Source: VFKU01 sp964411925
Lineage (GTDB): Bacteria > Hydrogenedentota > Hydrogenedentia > Hydrogenedentales > GCA-2746185
Length of the DNA stretch: 64,000 bases
Direction: 5' to 3'
Assembly: GCA_964411925.1 (NCBI GenBank)
Contig: CAYPNI010000004.1
Location: forward strand, 1-64,000
Within the stretch, counting starts at the first letter, position 1. The number at the start of each line of letters is the position of its first letter. The notes beneath the pieces are model-generated. The model was not told the origin of the DNA. It was given only the letters and a program-made list of their open reading frames with translations, and ran no database searches. A program made the translations under genes and the position numbers. Positions 55,974 to 63,459 of this stretch are shown in pieces.

Positions 55974-56222
55974 TCACGGGACCGGATCGTAGCCGCCCTG
56001 GCAGAAGGGCTGGCACCGCATAATGCGGTACGTTGCGTACCACGATCCGCGAATGACTCCGTGCTTGGCGACCGCCTCGATCGCATATTGGGAGCACGAG
56101 GGCGAGAATCGGCAGCAGGGTCCCGTGATCGCGAATATCACCGGCGACACGAACTTCTGGTACAGCCGAATCGCGCCGATGATGAGGCTTTTCATCACTC
56201 GCGTGATGACAAGGCTACTCAT
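55974..56222 (-). CDS. yidD: Membrane protein insertion efficiency factor YidD
   Basis: 82 residues from ATG 56222, which has GGGAGG eight bases upstream and lies inside the last codons of rnpA. A later ATG at 56195 gives the family-standard 73-residue protein but has no RBS. Motifs: AIRLYQKFVSPVI, then CRFSPSCSQYAIEAV with the conserved Cys pair, and RCQPFCQGGYDPVP. YidD assists insertion of membrane proteins by YidC. Confidence 0.92.
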   Translation of the reverse strand: MSSLVITRVMKSLIIGAIRLYQKFVSPVIFAITGPCCRFSPSCSQYAIEAVAKHGVIRGSWYATYRIMRCQPFCQGGYDPVP

Positions 56223-56610
56223 CCAACGCGCCTCCCTGGCGCAGAAGCCGGGTCAGGCCCTCACGGCAATCCGCATACGAAAGTGTCGCCGCGGCCGGTT
56301 TGGCCACGATGACCATGCGCACGTCCTCTCTCAGCCGCGCACGGTTCGTACGGTATGTTTCGCGGATGTACCGCTTGACCCTGTTTCGAACGACGGCGCC
56401 GCCGACCTGCCGCGATACCGCCATTCCGAACTTCCGCCCGTGCCCTTCGTTCCGGGCGATGTAGCAAACGAAGGCCTGTCCAACCGACCGGCGACCCTGC
56501 TCGAACACCTCGCGATATTCGCGCGGTGTTGTCAGGCGCTCGCGGCGTGGAAGGGATTCCCTGCCCGGCACGTAAGGCTCACCACCAATAAACTGGTCCG
56601 CGCGGCCCAT
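56215..56610 (-). CDS. rnpA: Ribonuclease P protein component
   Basis: 131 residues from ATG 56610; the GTG at 56571 (118 residues) and a TTG at 56652 are alternatives. Core features: RRERLTTPREYREVFEQGRR, and the RNR box AVVRNRVKRYIRE that contacts the RNase P RNA. C-terminal LREDVRMVIVAKPAA is typical. It completes RNase P with the catalytic RNA encoded elsewhere. Overlaps yidD by eight bases at its 3' end. Follows rpmH by 63 bases. Confidence 0.93.
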   Translation of the reverse strand: MGRADQFIGGEPYVPGRESLPRRERLTTPREYREVFEQGRRSVGQAFVCYIARNEGHGRKFGMAVSRQVGGAVVRNRVKRYIRETYRTNRARLREDVRMVIVAKPAAATLSYADCREGLTRLLRQGGALDE

Positions 56611-56673
56611 GCCACGCGCCAGTCCGGTCTCAACTGTAAACTGCGCCGCCAACGCGAGCGACGCTTCGGTCCG

Positions 56674-56808
56674 CTACACCGACAGCCGCTTGCGGCCCTT
56701 GGCCCGGCGCCGCTTGAGTACCTTGCGGCCGTTCGCCGTGGCCATGCGCGACATAAATCCATGCGTACGCTTGCGGCGCACGACTGAAGGTTGGAAGGTG
56801 CGTTTCAC
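56674..56808 (-). CDS. rpmH: Ribosomal protein bL34
   Basis: 44 residues from GTG 56808: KRTFQPSVVRRKRTHGFMSR, then MATANGRKVLKRRRAKGRK and ends LSV at TAG 56674-56676. This is the complete bL34 of the large ribosomal subunit. The GTG start is inferred because the family begins MKRTFQPS. It heads the rpmH-rnpA-yidD-yidC-jag-mnmE group, behind a strong promoter 130 bases upstream. Confidence 0.95.
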   Translation of the reverse strand: MKRTFQPSVVRRKRTHGFMSRMATANGRKVLKRRRAKGRKRLSV

Positions 56809-56937
56809 TGTGGCGCTCCCAGGTGCGACCCGTGCGGGGTCCGTTGATCAGGTAACGTCGTGCGCGGGGTTGAGCCAAGCGGCCCTCGTCTACGGGGCCC
56901 CACTGCGCAAGTTCCGCCAATCGAATGGCTTGCACAG

Positions 56938-56965
56938 ACTAAACAAGGGCGTGGCATCGTGTCAA
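56938..56965 (-). promoter_or_regulatory. Sigma-70-type promoter of the rpmH operon
   Basis: On the minus strand: -35 TTGACA (56960-56965), 16-bp spacer, -10 TTTAGT (56938-56943). It gives a leader of about 120 nt before rpmH. No DnaA boxes (TTATCCACA-like) are seen, so there is no sign of oriC in this 298-bp region. Confidence 0.5.
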
Positions 56966-57106
56966 ATCAACCCTCAGCGCGTTGGCGAGCGCGGGCTGCA
57001 CGGCGCGCCGTCCAGATGCGGATTCACGTAGAATTGGCTCTTGCGGCCCGGAACCGGCCTGTGTCACCATCCATCGGCGGATCAGCCGCCGAGCGAGGGG
57101 CGCCCG

Positions 57107-57997
57107 TTGGATCGCAGCGACGCAAAGGTCAAGTTTCAGGACGCCGACCGCCTGTTCCAGTCCCAACAATTCACCGCGGCGCTGGCCATCCTCGAGGAAC
57201 TCAATCGAGCGTTCCCGGACGAGCGCCACATCCTCTATCCGATGGCCCGAGCGCTCACGGGCCTCAAACGTTATGGAGAGGCCCGCGAACTCGCGCGCCG
57301 TCTGGCGACGGAATTTAATTATCTGCCCGCGCAGGACCTGATCGACCGCATCGACCGCCTCCAAGCGGCGAACGAACCCGACATCGAGACGCCGGTGCTG
57401 CCAAGCGGTATGGACGACATCGTCCTTTCGCCCGCATCGTTCGGTGCGAAGAAGTCTCCGCCACCGCTGGAGACGCAACAGCAGGGAGTCGATACCTGGC
57501 AACCGTACGTGCTCTGGATCGCGCTGGTCCTGGTGGGATTCGTCGGCCTCGTGGCCGTGACGCTCACGCTCGGCCGGCCCATGATCGACTGGTTTGTGGA
57601 TTATTTCAGGAATGTCGAACAGTATTCGGAGAATCCTGATCTCGCCCCGGCGTTACCTGTGGTTGCCTACGCCTACATCTGGGTGGCGAACTTCCTATAC
57701 GGCCTGATCATCGGAAGCCTGTGCGGCTATTTTTCGTTACGCGTCATCGGCGCGCTGCGGTTCGGGGATTTCGGCCCGGACATGAAAGACGTCGCACTGT
57801 ACGCCGTTATCTGCAATTTGCTCGCGATCATCCCGGTGCTCGGCTGGATCGCGGCGCTTGTCATCCTCAAGCGGCACTACGAACTGACTTTCGGCAAGCT
57901 GGTGGGCGTCGTTCTGCTCTATTGGGTGTTCCTGATGATCGCTGGCGTCGTCATCGGCGGTTTGTATTACGGCATCATCATCGTTTACGCGATCTAG
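57107..57997 (+). CDS. TPR-like multi-helix membrane protein
   Basis: 296 residues from TTG 57107, with GAGGGG eight bases upstream. Residues about 1-70 form a TPR-like helical unit (FQDADRLFQSQQFTAALAIL, LYPMARALTGLKRYGEARE). A linker follows, then one membrane helix near residue 130 (WIALVLVGFVGLVAVTLTLG) and three more at about 180-290, ending VIGGLYYGIIIVYAI. The central helices resemble Yip1-like or DUF-type membrane modules, but I do not recognise the family. Promoter: a TAGAAT box at 57029 without a good -35. Function unknown. Confidence 0.75.
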   Translation: MDRSDAKVKFQDADRLFQSQQFTAALAILEELNRAFPDERHILYPMARALTGLKRYGEARELARRLATEFNYLPAQDLIDRIDRLQAANEPDIETPVLPSGMDDIVLSPASFGAKKSPPPLETQQQGVDTWQPYVLWIALVLVGFVGLVAVTLTLGRPMIDWFVDYFRNVEQYSENPDLAPALPVVAYAYIWVANFLYGLIIGSLCGYFSLRVIGALRFGDFGPDMKDVALYAVICNLLAIIPVLGWIAALVILKRHYELTFGKLVGVVLLYWVFLMIAGVVIGGLYYGIIIVYAI

Positions 57998-58076
57998 AAC
58001 TTCGCCCGGCCTCGTGTGACTCACCCGCCCTGTTTCGTGTTTAATTGTGGACAGGCTGCGTGTTTCCGGTGATGCA

Positions 58077-59159
58077 ATGATGCGACGGATAGTGCTTCTG
58101 GTTTTTGTGTTGTGCGCCGCGTTTGCGCATGGCGAAGACGGCGTATCTCCCCGATTCGACCCGGCCGCGCCACCGGCAAAGTTGCTCTCGGACTACGGGT
58201 TCTTCAAGGACGGCGCGAATCAGGTTCCGAACGACGGCGTCGTCCCTTACACGATCAATTCGCCGCTGTTCTCCGATTACACGGAGAAGCATCGCTTCGT
58301 CTTCGTTCCCAAGGGCGCGTCAGCCGAATATGACGCGCGCGAGCCGTTCTCGTTTCCCGTCGGCAGCGTGTTGATCAAGACGTTCGGCTACTTGAACGAC
58401 ATCCGCGACTCGTCCAAGGGTGAGCGCATCATCGAGACCCGCCTGCTCGCGCACACGAACGAGGGCTGGGTCGGCTGGCCGTATCTCTGGAACGCGGACG
58501 CCACCGAGGCCACGCTCAAGATCGCCGGCACGACGGTGGACGTCGAGTGGATTCACTACGACGGCAGCACGCGTACGAACAACTACATCGTGCCCAACCT
58601 CAACCAGTGCAAGGGTTGTCACGAGCAGGCGGGCCTGCTGCAGCCGCTCGGCCCGAAGGCGCGCAATCTCAATCGCGAGTTTGACTACCACACCGGCCCA
58701 GAGAACCAGTTGACCCATTGGACGCGCGCGGGAATTCTCGCCGGCGCGCCTTCTGACCCGGCACAGGCGCCGCGGCTCGCGGAGTGGACTGACACGGCCA
58801 CCGGAACCGTTGCCGAGCGGGCCCGGGCCTATCTCGAGAACAACTGCATGCATTGTCACAACCCCAAAGGGCCCGGAAACACGACGGGGCTGGACCTGAC
58901 GTATGACCAGGCCGACCCGCTCAAATTCGGCGTGATGAAGCCGCCGGTGGCGGCCGGGCGCGGGGCGGGCACGGCACTGTTCGACGTGGTGCCGGGCAAG
59001 CCAGACGAGTCCATCCTCTACAACCGGCTGGCGTCCACGGACCCCGGAATCATGATGCCGGAGCTGCCGCGGCGGCTGGTGGACGCGGAGGGGCTCGCGC
59101 TCGTGCGCGAATGGATTTTGGACATGAAAAGCGATAGTTTATCTGCTGGACGGGATTGA
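58077..59159 (+). CDS. TIGR03806/SO_2930-type diheme c-type cytochrome
   Basis: 360 residues from ATG 58077; a second ATG follows directly. A signal peptide ends near AHGED. The N-terminal part (LSDYGFFKDGANQVPNDGVVPYTINS, split here as LSDYGFFKDG and VVPYTINSPLFSDYTEK) is diagnostic for the TIGR03806 family. Two heme motifs: CKGCH near residue 180 and CMHCH near residue 260. A Met in MMPELPRRLVD region may be an axial ligand. The family is found in bacteria with many cytochromes and is probably periplasmic; its partner is unknown. The HD-GYP gene follows after 49 bases. Confidence 0.88.
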   Translation: MMRRIVLLVFVLCAAFAHGEDGVSPRFDPAAPPAKLLSDYGFFKDGANQVPNDGVVPYTINSPLFSDYTEKHRFVFVPKGASAEYDAREPFSFPVGSVLIKTFGYLNDIRDSSKGERIIETRLLAHTNEGWVGWPYLWNADATEATLKIAGTTVDVEWIHYDGSTRTNNYIVPNLNQCKGCHEQAGLLQPLGPKARNLNREFDYHTGPENQLTHWTRAGILAGAPSDPAQAPRLAEWTDTATGTVAERARAYLENNCMHCHNPKGPGNTTGLDLTYDQADPLKFGVMKPPVAAGRGAGTALFDVVPGKPDESILYNRLASTDPGIMMPELPRRLVDAEGLALVREWILDMKSDSLSAGRD

Positions 59160-59208
59160 ACCGGCCGTTGAGGGGCGGCCACTGGCATTGGGGGGAAGGA
59201 GTACGCAC

Positions 59209-60315
59209 GTGGGCGCGACAGACGTATCACTCGAGCCTAAGTCGATTCTGCAACGAAGCAAACTCTTCGGATCGCTCGCTCCCGAGGCCATCGCCAAACT
59301 TTCGCGCCACTTCGAGCCGGTCGTCTACCAGCTCGGCGAGGTGATCTACCGCGAAGGCGAACCCGGCGACACGATGCTCGTGATTGGCGAGGGCGACGTC
59401 GAGATCGTCAAGCTCGCGGGCCAGTCCGGCCACGTGCTGAGCCGACTCGGCAGCGGCGAACACGTCGGCGAGATGTCGATGATTTCGGCGGAGAAACGCA
59501 GCGCGAGCGTGCGCGCCGCGTCGACGGTGTACGCCCTGAAGCTCGACCAGGTCGAGTTCGACGGCTTGCTCGACGAAGAGCCGATCTTCGCGCGGGAGAT
59601 GCTGCGCGCGATCTCCGACCGGCTTCGCGTAACCGACGAGTCCGCGCTGGAGCGCATGGTCACGGCGCACCAGGCGCTGACCTTCGCGCTGGCGAAATTG
59701 GCTGACTCGCGCGACCCGGAAACCGGCGGGCACCTCTACCGGGTGCGGGAGTACTGCCTGTTGCTCGCGAAGCTCCTGCGCACGCATCCGAAATTCAGCA
59801 GCCAGATCGACGACGCGTTCATCGAGAACATTTACCTCGTCGCGCCGCTGCACGACATCGGCAAGGTCGCGATTCCGGACGGCATCCTGCTCAAGAAGGG
59901 CCGGCTGACGGATGCCGAGTTCGAAGTAATGTCGAAGCACACGACACTCGGCGCATTTGCCGTGGATACCGTGCTCGAATTCTGCGACTTCGAGATCTTC
60001 CGCATGGCCAAGCGCGTCATCTTGTGTCACCACGAGCGCTACGACGGTCTCGGCTATCCGCGCGGCATTCGCGGCAACGACATTCCGCTCGAAGCGCGGA
60101 TCATGACGCTCGCCGACATTTACGACGCCCTGCTGTCCGCGCGGGTCTATAAACCCGCGTTCAGCTACGAAGAGGCGAAGTGGGAAATCGGCGCGCACGG
60201 CGGGACCCGATTCGATCCCGATATGGTCGAGGTCATGCTGGCGCACATCGAGGAATTCGAGGCGATTCACCGCCGGTTCCGGGACGATGCGGCCGATATG
60301 TCGAGTGTAGACTGA
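59209..60315 (+). CDS. Cyclic-nucleotide-binding / HD-GYP signalling protein
   Basis: 368 residues from GTG 59209, with GGAAGGAG six bases upstream. The cNMP-binding domain (about 12-130) has LGEVIYREGEPGDTMLVIGE and GEHVGEMSMISAEKRSASV; the typical phosphate-cassette Arg is present in KRSASVRA. The HD-GYP domain (about 165-360) has ETGGHLYRVREY, LHDIGKVAIPD, SKHTTLGA and HHERYDGLGYPRGIRG, all canonical. HD-GYP proteins hydrolyse cyclic di-GMP (or cGAMP). Domain pairing suggests cAMP or cGMP controls the turnover of a cyclic dinucleotide. A perfect terminator follows. Confidence 0.93.
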   Translation: MGATDVSLEPKSILQRSKLFGSLAPEAIAKLSRHFEPVVYQLGEVIYREGEPGDTMLVIGEGDVEIVKLAGQSGHVLSRLGSGEHVGEMSMISAEKRSASVRAASTVYALKLDQVEFDGLLDEEPIFAREMLRAISDRLRVTDESALERMVTAHQALTFALAKLADSRDPETGGHLYRVREYCLLLAKLLRTHPKFSSQIDDAFIENIYLVAPLHDIGKVAIPDGILLKKGRLTDAEFEVMSKHTTLGAFAVDTVLEFCDFEIFRMAKRVILCHHERYDGLGYPRGIRGNDIPLEARIMTLADIYDALLSARVYKPAFSYEEAKWEIGAHGGTRFDPDMVEVMLAHIEEFEAIHRRFRDDAADMSSVD

Positions 60316-60335
60316 AGTAAGTTCGATGAGGGTGG

Positions 60336-60368
60336 CAGGCCTAAGCGGGGTGTGCTTAGGCCTGTTTT
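60336..60368 (+). terminator. Rho-independent terminator
   Basis: Perfect 11-bp stem CAGGCCTAAGC (60336-60346) / GCTTAGGCCTG (60354-60364), 7-nt loop, then TTTT. It ends the cNMP-HD-GYP gene. Confidence 0.9.
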
Positions 60369-60488
60369 GCTGATGGATACCGGTCTCGGCGGGACCGCGT
60401 CTGGGCCTGCCGCCGGTTTCGATGTACACGAGCTGGCGCTTGGGGCCGCTCACGTTTTGGTGCGTTGACACGGAGGAGAGGAACGTCC

Positions 60489-61325
60489 ATGAATTTGAAA
60501 ATGTTCGAAAACCAGGTCGCGATTGTCACGGGCGGCGGGCGCGGCATCGGCGCGTCTGCGTGCCGCATGTACTCCGAACTCGGCGCGAAGGTCGTCGTGA
60601 GCGATCTCGACGCGGAACCCGCGAATGCCATGGCGGACCAGATCAAGAAGTCTGGCGGGCAGGCGATTGCGGTCGCGGGGGATGTCACGGATGCCGCGTT
60701 CCCGGAAAAGTTGATGACGGCGACGATCGACGCCTTCGGCAAAGTGAACGTTATCGTGAACAACGCGGGCTACACGTGGGACGGCATGGTCCACAAGATG
60801 ACGGACGAGCAATGGAACGCGATCATTTCGGTACACAACACCGCGCCATTCCGCATCATCCGCGCGTCCGCGCCGCACCTGCGCGACGTCGCGAAAAAAG
60901 AAATCGACAAGCACGGCAAGCCGATGGAAAACCGCGTCATCGTGAATATTTCGTCCACGTCCGGCCTGCACGGCAACGTCGGCCAGGCGAACTACTCCTG
61001 CGCGAAGATGGGCATCGTCGGGCTGACCAAGTGCATCGCCAAGGAATGGGGGCCGTTCGGCATCCGGTGCAACGCGGTGGCGTTCGGATTCATCCAGACC
61101 CGGCTCACCGGCGCGAAGGAAGAAGGGCAGTCGATCAAGGTCGGCGACAAAGACGTCGCCATCGGCATCCCGGACGCGATGCGCGGCCGCGCGCACACGG
61201 GCAACCCGCTCGGGCGGCCCGGTGTGCCCGACGAGGGCGCCGCGGGCATCCTGTTCATGTCATCGCCGTGGGGCAGCTACATCAACGGCCATTGCCTCGA
61301 GGTCACCGGCGGCGCGGGGATTTGA
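60489..61325 (+). CDS. FabG-like SDR oxidoreductase
   Basis: 278 residues; GGAGGAGAGG lies before ATG 60489. Cofactor motif TGGGRGIGASA (about 15-25), Asp in VVVSDLDAEP favouring NAD(H), NNAGYTWDG, catalytic Ser in NISSTSG and Tyr-x-x-x-Lys in YSCAKMG. Two insertions (RDVAKKEIDKHGKPMENRV and KVGDKDVAIGIPDAMRGRAH) are longer than in FabG of fatty-acid synthesis, so a dedicated catabolic dehydrogenase is as likely. Substrate unknown. Confidence 0.85.
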   Translation: MNLKMFENQVAIVTGGGRGIGASACRMYSELGAKVVVSDLDAEPANAMADQIKKSGGQAIAVAGDVTDAAFPEKLMTATIDAFGKVNVIVNNAGYTWDGMVHKMTDEQWNAIISVHNTAPFRIIRASAPHLRDVAKKEIDKHGKPMENRVIVNISSTSGLHGNVGQANYSCAKMGIVGLTKCIAKEWGPFGIRCNAVAFGFIQTRLTGAKEEGQSIKVGDKDVAIGIPDAMRGRAHTGNPLGRPGVPDEGAAGILFMSSPWGSYINGHCLEVTGGAGI

Positions 61326-61337
61326 CTCCTGACTATC

Positions 61338-61393
61338 AACACAGAGACACGGAGAACGCAGAGAATCGTCTGTGAACTACGTGTCTCTGTGTT
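61338..61393. repeat. Palindromic element with ACACAGAGACACG ends
   Basis: Perfect 14-bp inverted repeat AACACAGAGACACG (61338-61351) / CGTGTCTCTGTGTT (61380-61393) with a 28-nt centre containing a partial third copy (GAGAACGCAGAG). It lies between convergent genes and its end overlaps the stop codon of the next gene. Similar CACAGAGACAC elements are dispersed in many environmental bacterial genomes. Confidence 0.6.
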
Positions 61394-62109
61394 TAGGTTG
61401 TGATCCGGACACCGATCGACTTCAAATTCTCCTCGAACGTTCCGGGCCAATCCCGGTTCGCTGCGGGACTCGCGGGACTCGGATGCAGAACGCAGCCGAC
61501 GGTCGCCACTTCGGCCGCGACACACGCGCGAATGCGTTTTTCGGCGAATTTCCCGACACCGATCGCGAAATTCGGGGAGAGTTCCGCAATCACGTCCCGC
61601 AATGCGCGATCGCACGCATCGAAGAGCGGAGACATCTCAGCCGCGCGCAGCTTGTCCGGCGTGATGTTTGCGCCGGTCTCGCTCATGAAGCACAGCGGGC
61701 AATAGTTCCACACGAAGAACCGTTTGAAGAACTTCTCGGGCGTTTTGAATCGATCGCTTGCCCAGCCCCAGAGCCGCGTGCCGCTCACTTCGGAGCGTGG
61801 ACAGGCGAAACCCTGGATGGGGCGTTTCGGGTGCTCGCGCGATGGGCGCTCAACGCGCCCTTCGATTCCCATCCAGTCGCGCACCATCGCAACATCGCCG
61901 AAGGGCACCCCGGTCTGCGCCATGCCGAACGGGCCGGGATTCATGCCGACGAGCAGGGTTTCTTTGCGGCCCTCGCCGAATTTTTCGAGATAGCGCTCGT
62001 GCGGCGCGCGGGCGTATTCCAGCGGGTTGTACACGCACGCGACAGGCGAGGTAAATCCGAGCGCGGAGACTTCGCGGCTCAGGCGGCGTGAAACGTCAAC
62101 GAGAGACAT
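61393..62109 (-). CDS. SMUG1-type uracil-DNA glycosylase
   Basis: 238 residues from ATG 62109; an upstream GTG at 62172 would add 21 residues, and neither start has a clear RBS. The catalytic motif MNPGPFGMAQTGVPFGD (near residue 55) and the second active-site motif LHPSPASPAANRDW (near residue 210) match human and bacterial SMUG1. The enzyme removes uracil and oxidised pyrimidines from DNA. Its stop codon lies in the palindromic element at 61338-61393. No DNA-repair neighbours are seen. Confidence 0.9.
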   Translation of the reverse strand: MSLVDVSRRLSREVSALGFTSPVACVYNPLEYARAPHERYLEKFGEGRKETLLVGMNPGPFGMAQTGVPFGDVAMVRDWMGIEGRVERPSREHPKRPIQGFACPRSEVSGTRLWGWASDRFKTPEKFFKRFFVWNYCPLCFMSETGANITPDKLRAAEMSPLFDACDRALRDVIAELSPNFAIGVGKFAEKRIRACVAAEVATVGCVLHPSPASPAANRDWPGTFEENLKSIGVRITT

Positions 62110-62244
62110 TTGGCCGTGGCGCCGATTGGCTACAAAAAGGTATCTCGGTGATGGAGATCGCGTCGTCGCCACGCCGGTGGCGTGACTCCGCGCAATGTCG
62201 GCGATCGAGACTTCGGCGTGCTCGCATGGCCCTCGCCGCGACCG

Positions 62245-63459
62245 TTACGCGACTGACCCGGCCGCAGCGGCAGCAAGGTCGAGCCCTGCGCGCTCGTTGC
62301 GCCGGTCCCAGTACATGCGGGTCCAAGCGGGGCGGCCGTCTCCGGCCGGCGTATGCGCGACGCGCTCTGTCCAGGTCTCGAGCAGCGCATCCGCCTCGGC
62401 AAACGCCGCTGCACTCGCCGGCGGCGAGGCCAGCCAGCGCGCCTGTACCTCGTCGCGATCGCGGATGAACAGCGGCGCCAACTGGGACGGATTGCGCATC
62501 ACGCGCCGGTGCAATGCTTCGTGCCGCCACCACAGCGAGTCGTCCGCCTCATCGCTCGCAGGCGCAATTTCGACGGGCCGCTCGACGCTCACGGGTTTGA
62601 ACAGGCTAATGCACGGCGCGGCGGTGGCGGTCGCCCAATGCCGGCAACCGCCCGGCGTCAACTCCGCGACCCAGGACGCGGTCGTCTGACTCGACGCGAG
62701 CAGTCCACCCGCGTGCATGCACGGCGCGCTCATGCCGCCGTTCGACCAGGCATACTTCGGGTACTCGTTCGCCGGCCCGTGATCGGAGAGCATGCGCATC
62801 AAATCGCGCAAACTGCGCGACGATTCCGCGAGTTCCTGCGTCCGTTGCTCGCGTATGCGGCAGGCGGACACGTGGGTCTTCAGGAAGTCGGAATACTTCG
62901 ATCTGAATTCCGGAATACTCAGCCCGTTGGAAATCGTTCGCGCGCCGCGCACGCGTTCGGTGGCCCAGCGCCGCCCGGCCGTCTCCAGCACGTAGGCCTC
63001 GCGCGGGTCGGCGACGATGAAACTGTTGTGATACGTGAACTTTTTCGACTCGTGGCCGCAGCCTCCCCCCTGGCCGTATTTTTCGAGCAACGACGTAATC
63101 ACCGTGATGGCCGCATCCGCGGTGGAGGCACGCTCGAGCGCGAGGCGCAGCAGATCCATGCCAATCAGGCCCGGCGACTTTTCGTACGGCTCGCGCGTGA
63201 ACACCGCTTCGTTGCCGATCGTCACGCCGTGTTCGTTCGTGCCGATCTCCGCGCCCCACATCCAGAACGGCTGGCTCAACAGCGTCGCGTGCGTCTCGTC
63301 AACATCCGGAATCTCGATGTAGGTGCATTTCAGCCGCGCGGCGGGGCCGCTCCGGCGCCGCGGGTTCCACACGAGGTTCTGCCCTTCGTTCGCGTCCCGG
63401 TCAGAATTCTTCGCGAAGAGCACGCGGCCCTGTTCGACGATGACGGCGGTGTCGCACAT
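62245..63459 (-). CDS. C69-family (secernin-like) dipeptidase
   Basis: 404 residues. It starts MCDTAV with Cys2 as the expected N-terminal nucleophile after removal of Met; the VIVEQGRVLFAKNSDRDANE stretch is diagnostic for C69/secernin-type Ntn hydrolases. Further motifs: FWMWGAEIGTNEHGVTIGNE and YHNSFIVADPREAYVLETA. The lack of a signal peptide suggests a cytoplasmic enzyme. The substrate may be a dipeptide or other amide. Its ATG shares one base with the stop of the gene at 63459 (TGATG), so the two are translationally coupled. Confidence 0.88.
   Translation of the reverse strand: MCDTAVIVEQGRVLFAKNSDRDANEGQNLVWNPRRRSGPAARLKCTYIEIPDVDETHATLLSQPFWMWGAEIGTNEHGVTIGNEAVFTREPYEKSPGLIGMDLLRLALERASTADAAITVITSLLEKYGQGGGCGHESKKFTYHNSFIVADPREAYVLETAGRRWATERVRGARTISNGLSIPEFRSKYSDFLKTHVSACRIREQRTQELAESSRSLRDLMRMLSDHGPANEYPKYAWSNGGMSAPCMHAGGLLASSQTTASWVAELTPGGCRHWATATAAPCISLFKPVSVERPVEIAPASDEADDSLWWRHEALHRRVMRNPSQLAPLFIRDRDEVQARWLASPPASAAAFAEADALLETWTERVAHTPAGDGRPAWTRMYWDRRNERAGLDLAAAAAGSVA

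Noticed and set aside
56809..57106. oriC/dnaA-linked region next to rpmH
   Set aside because: rpmH is often near dnaA, but here the neighbour is a TPR membrane protein and no DnaA-box clusters were found.
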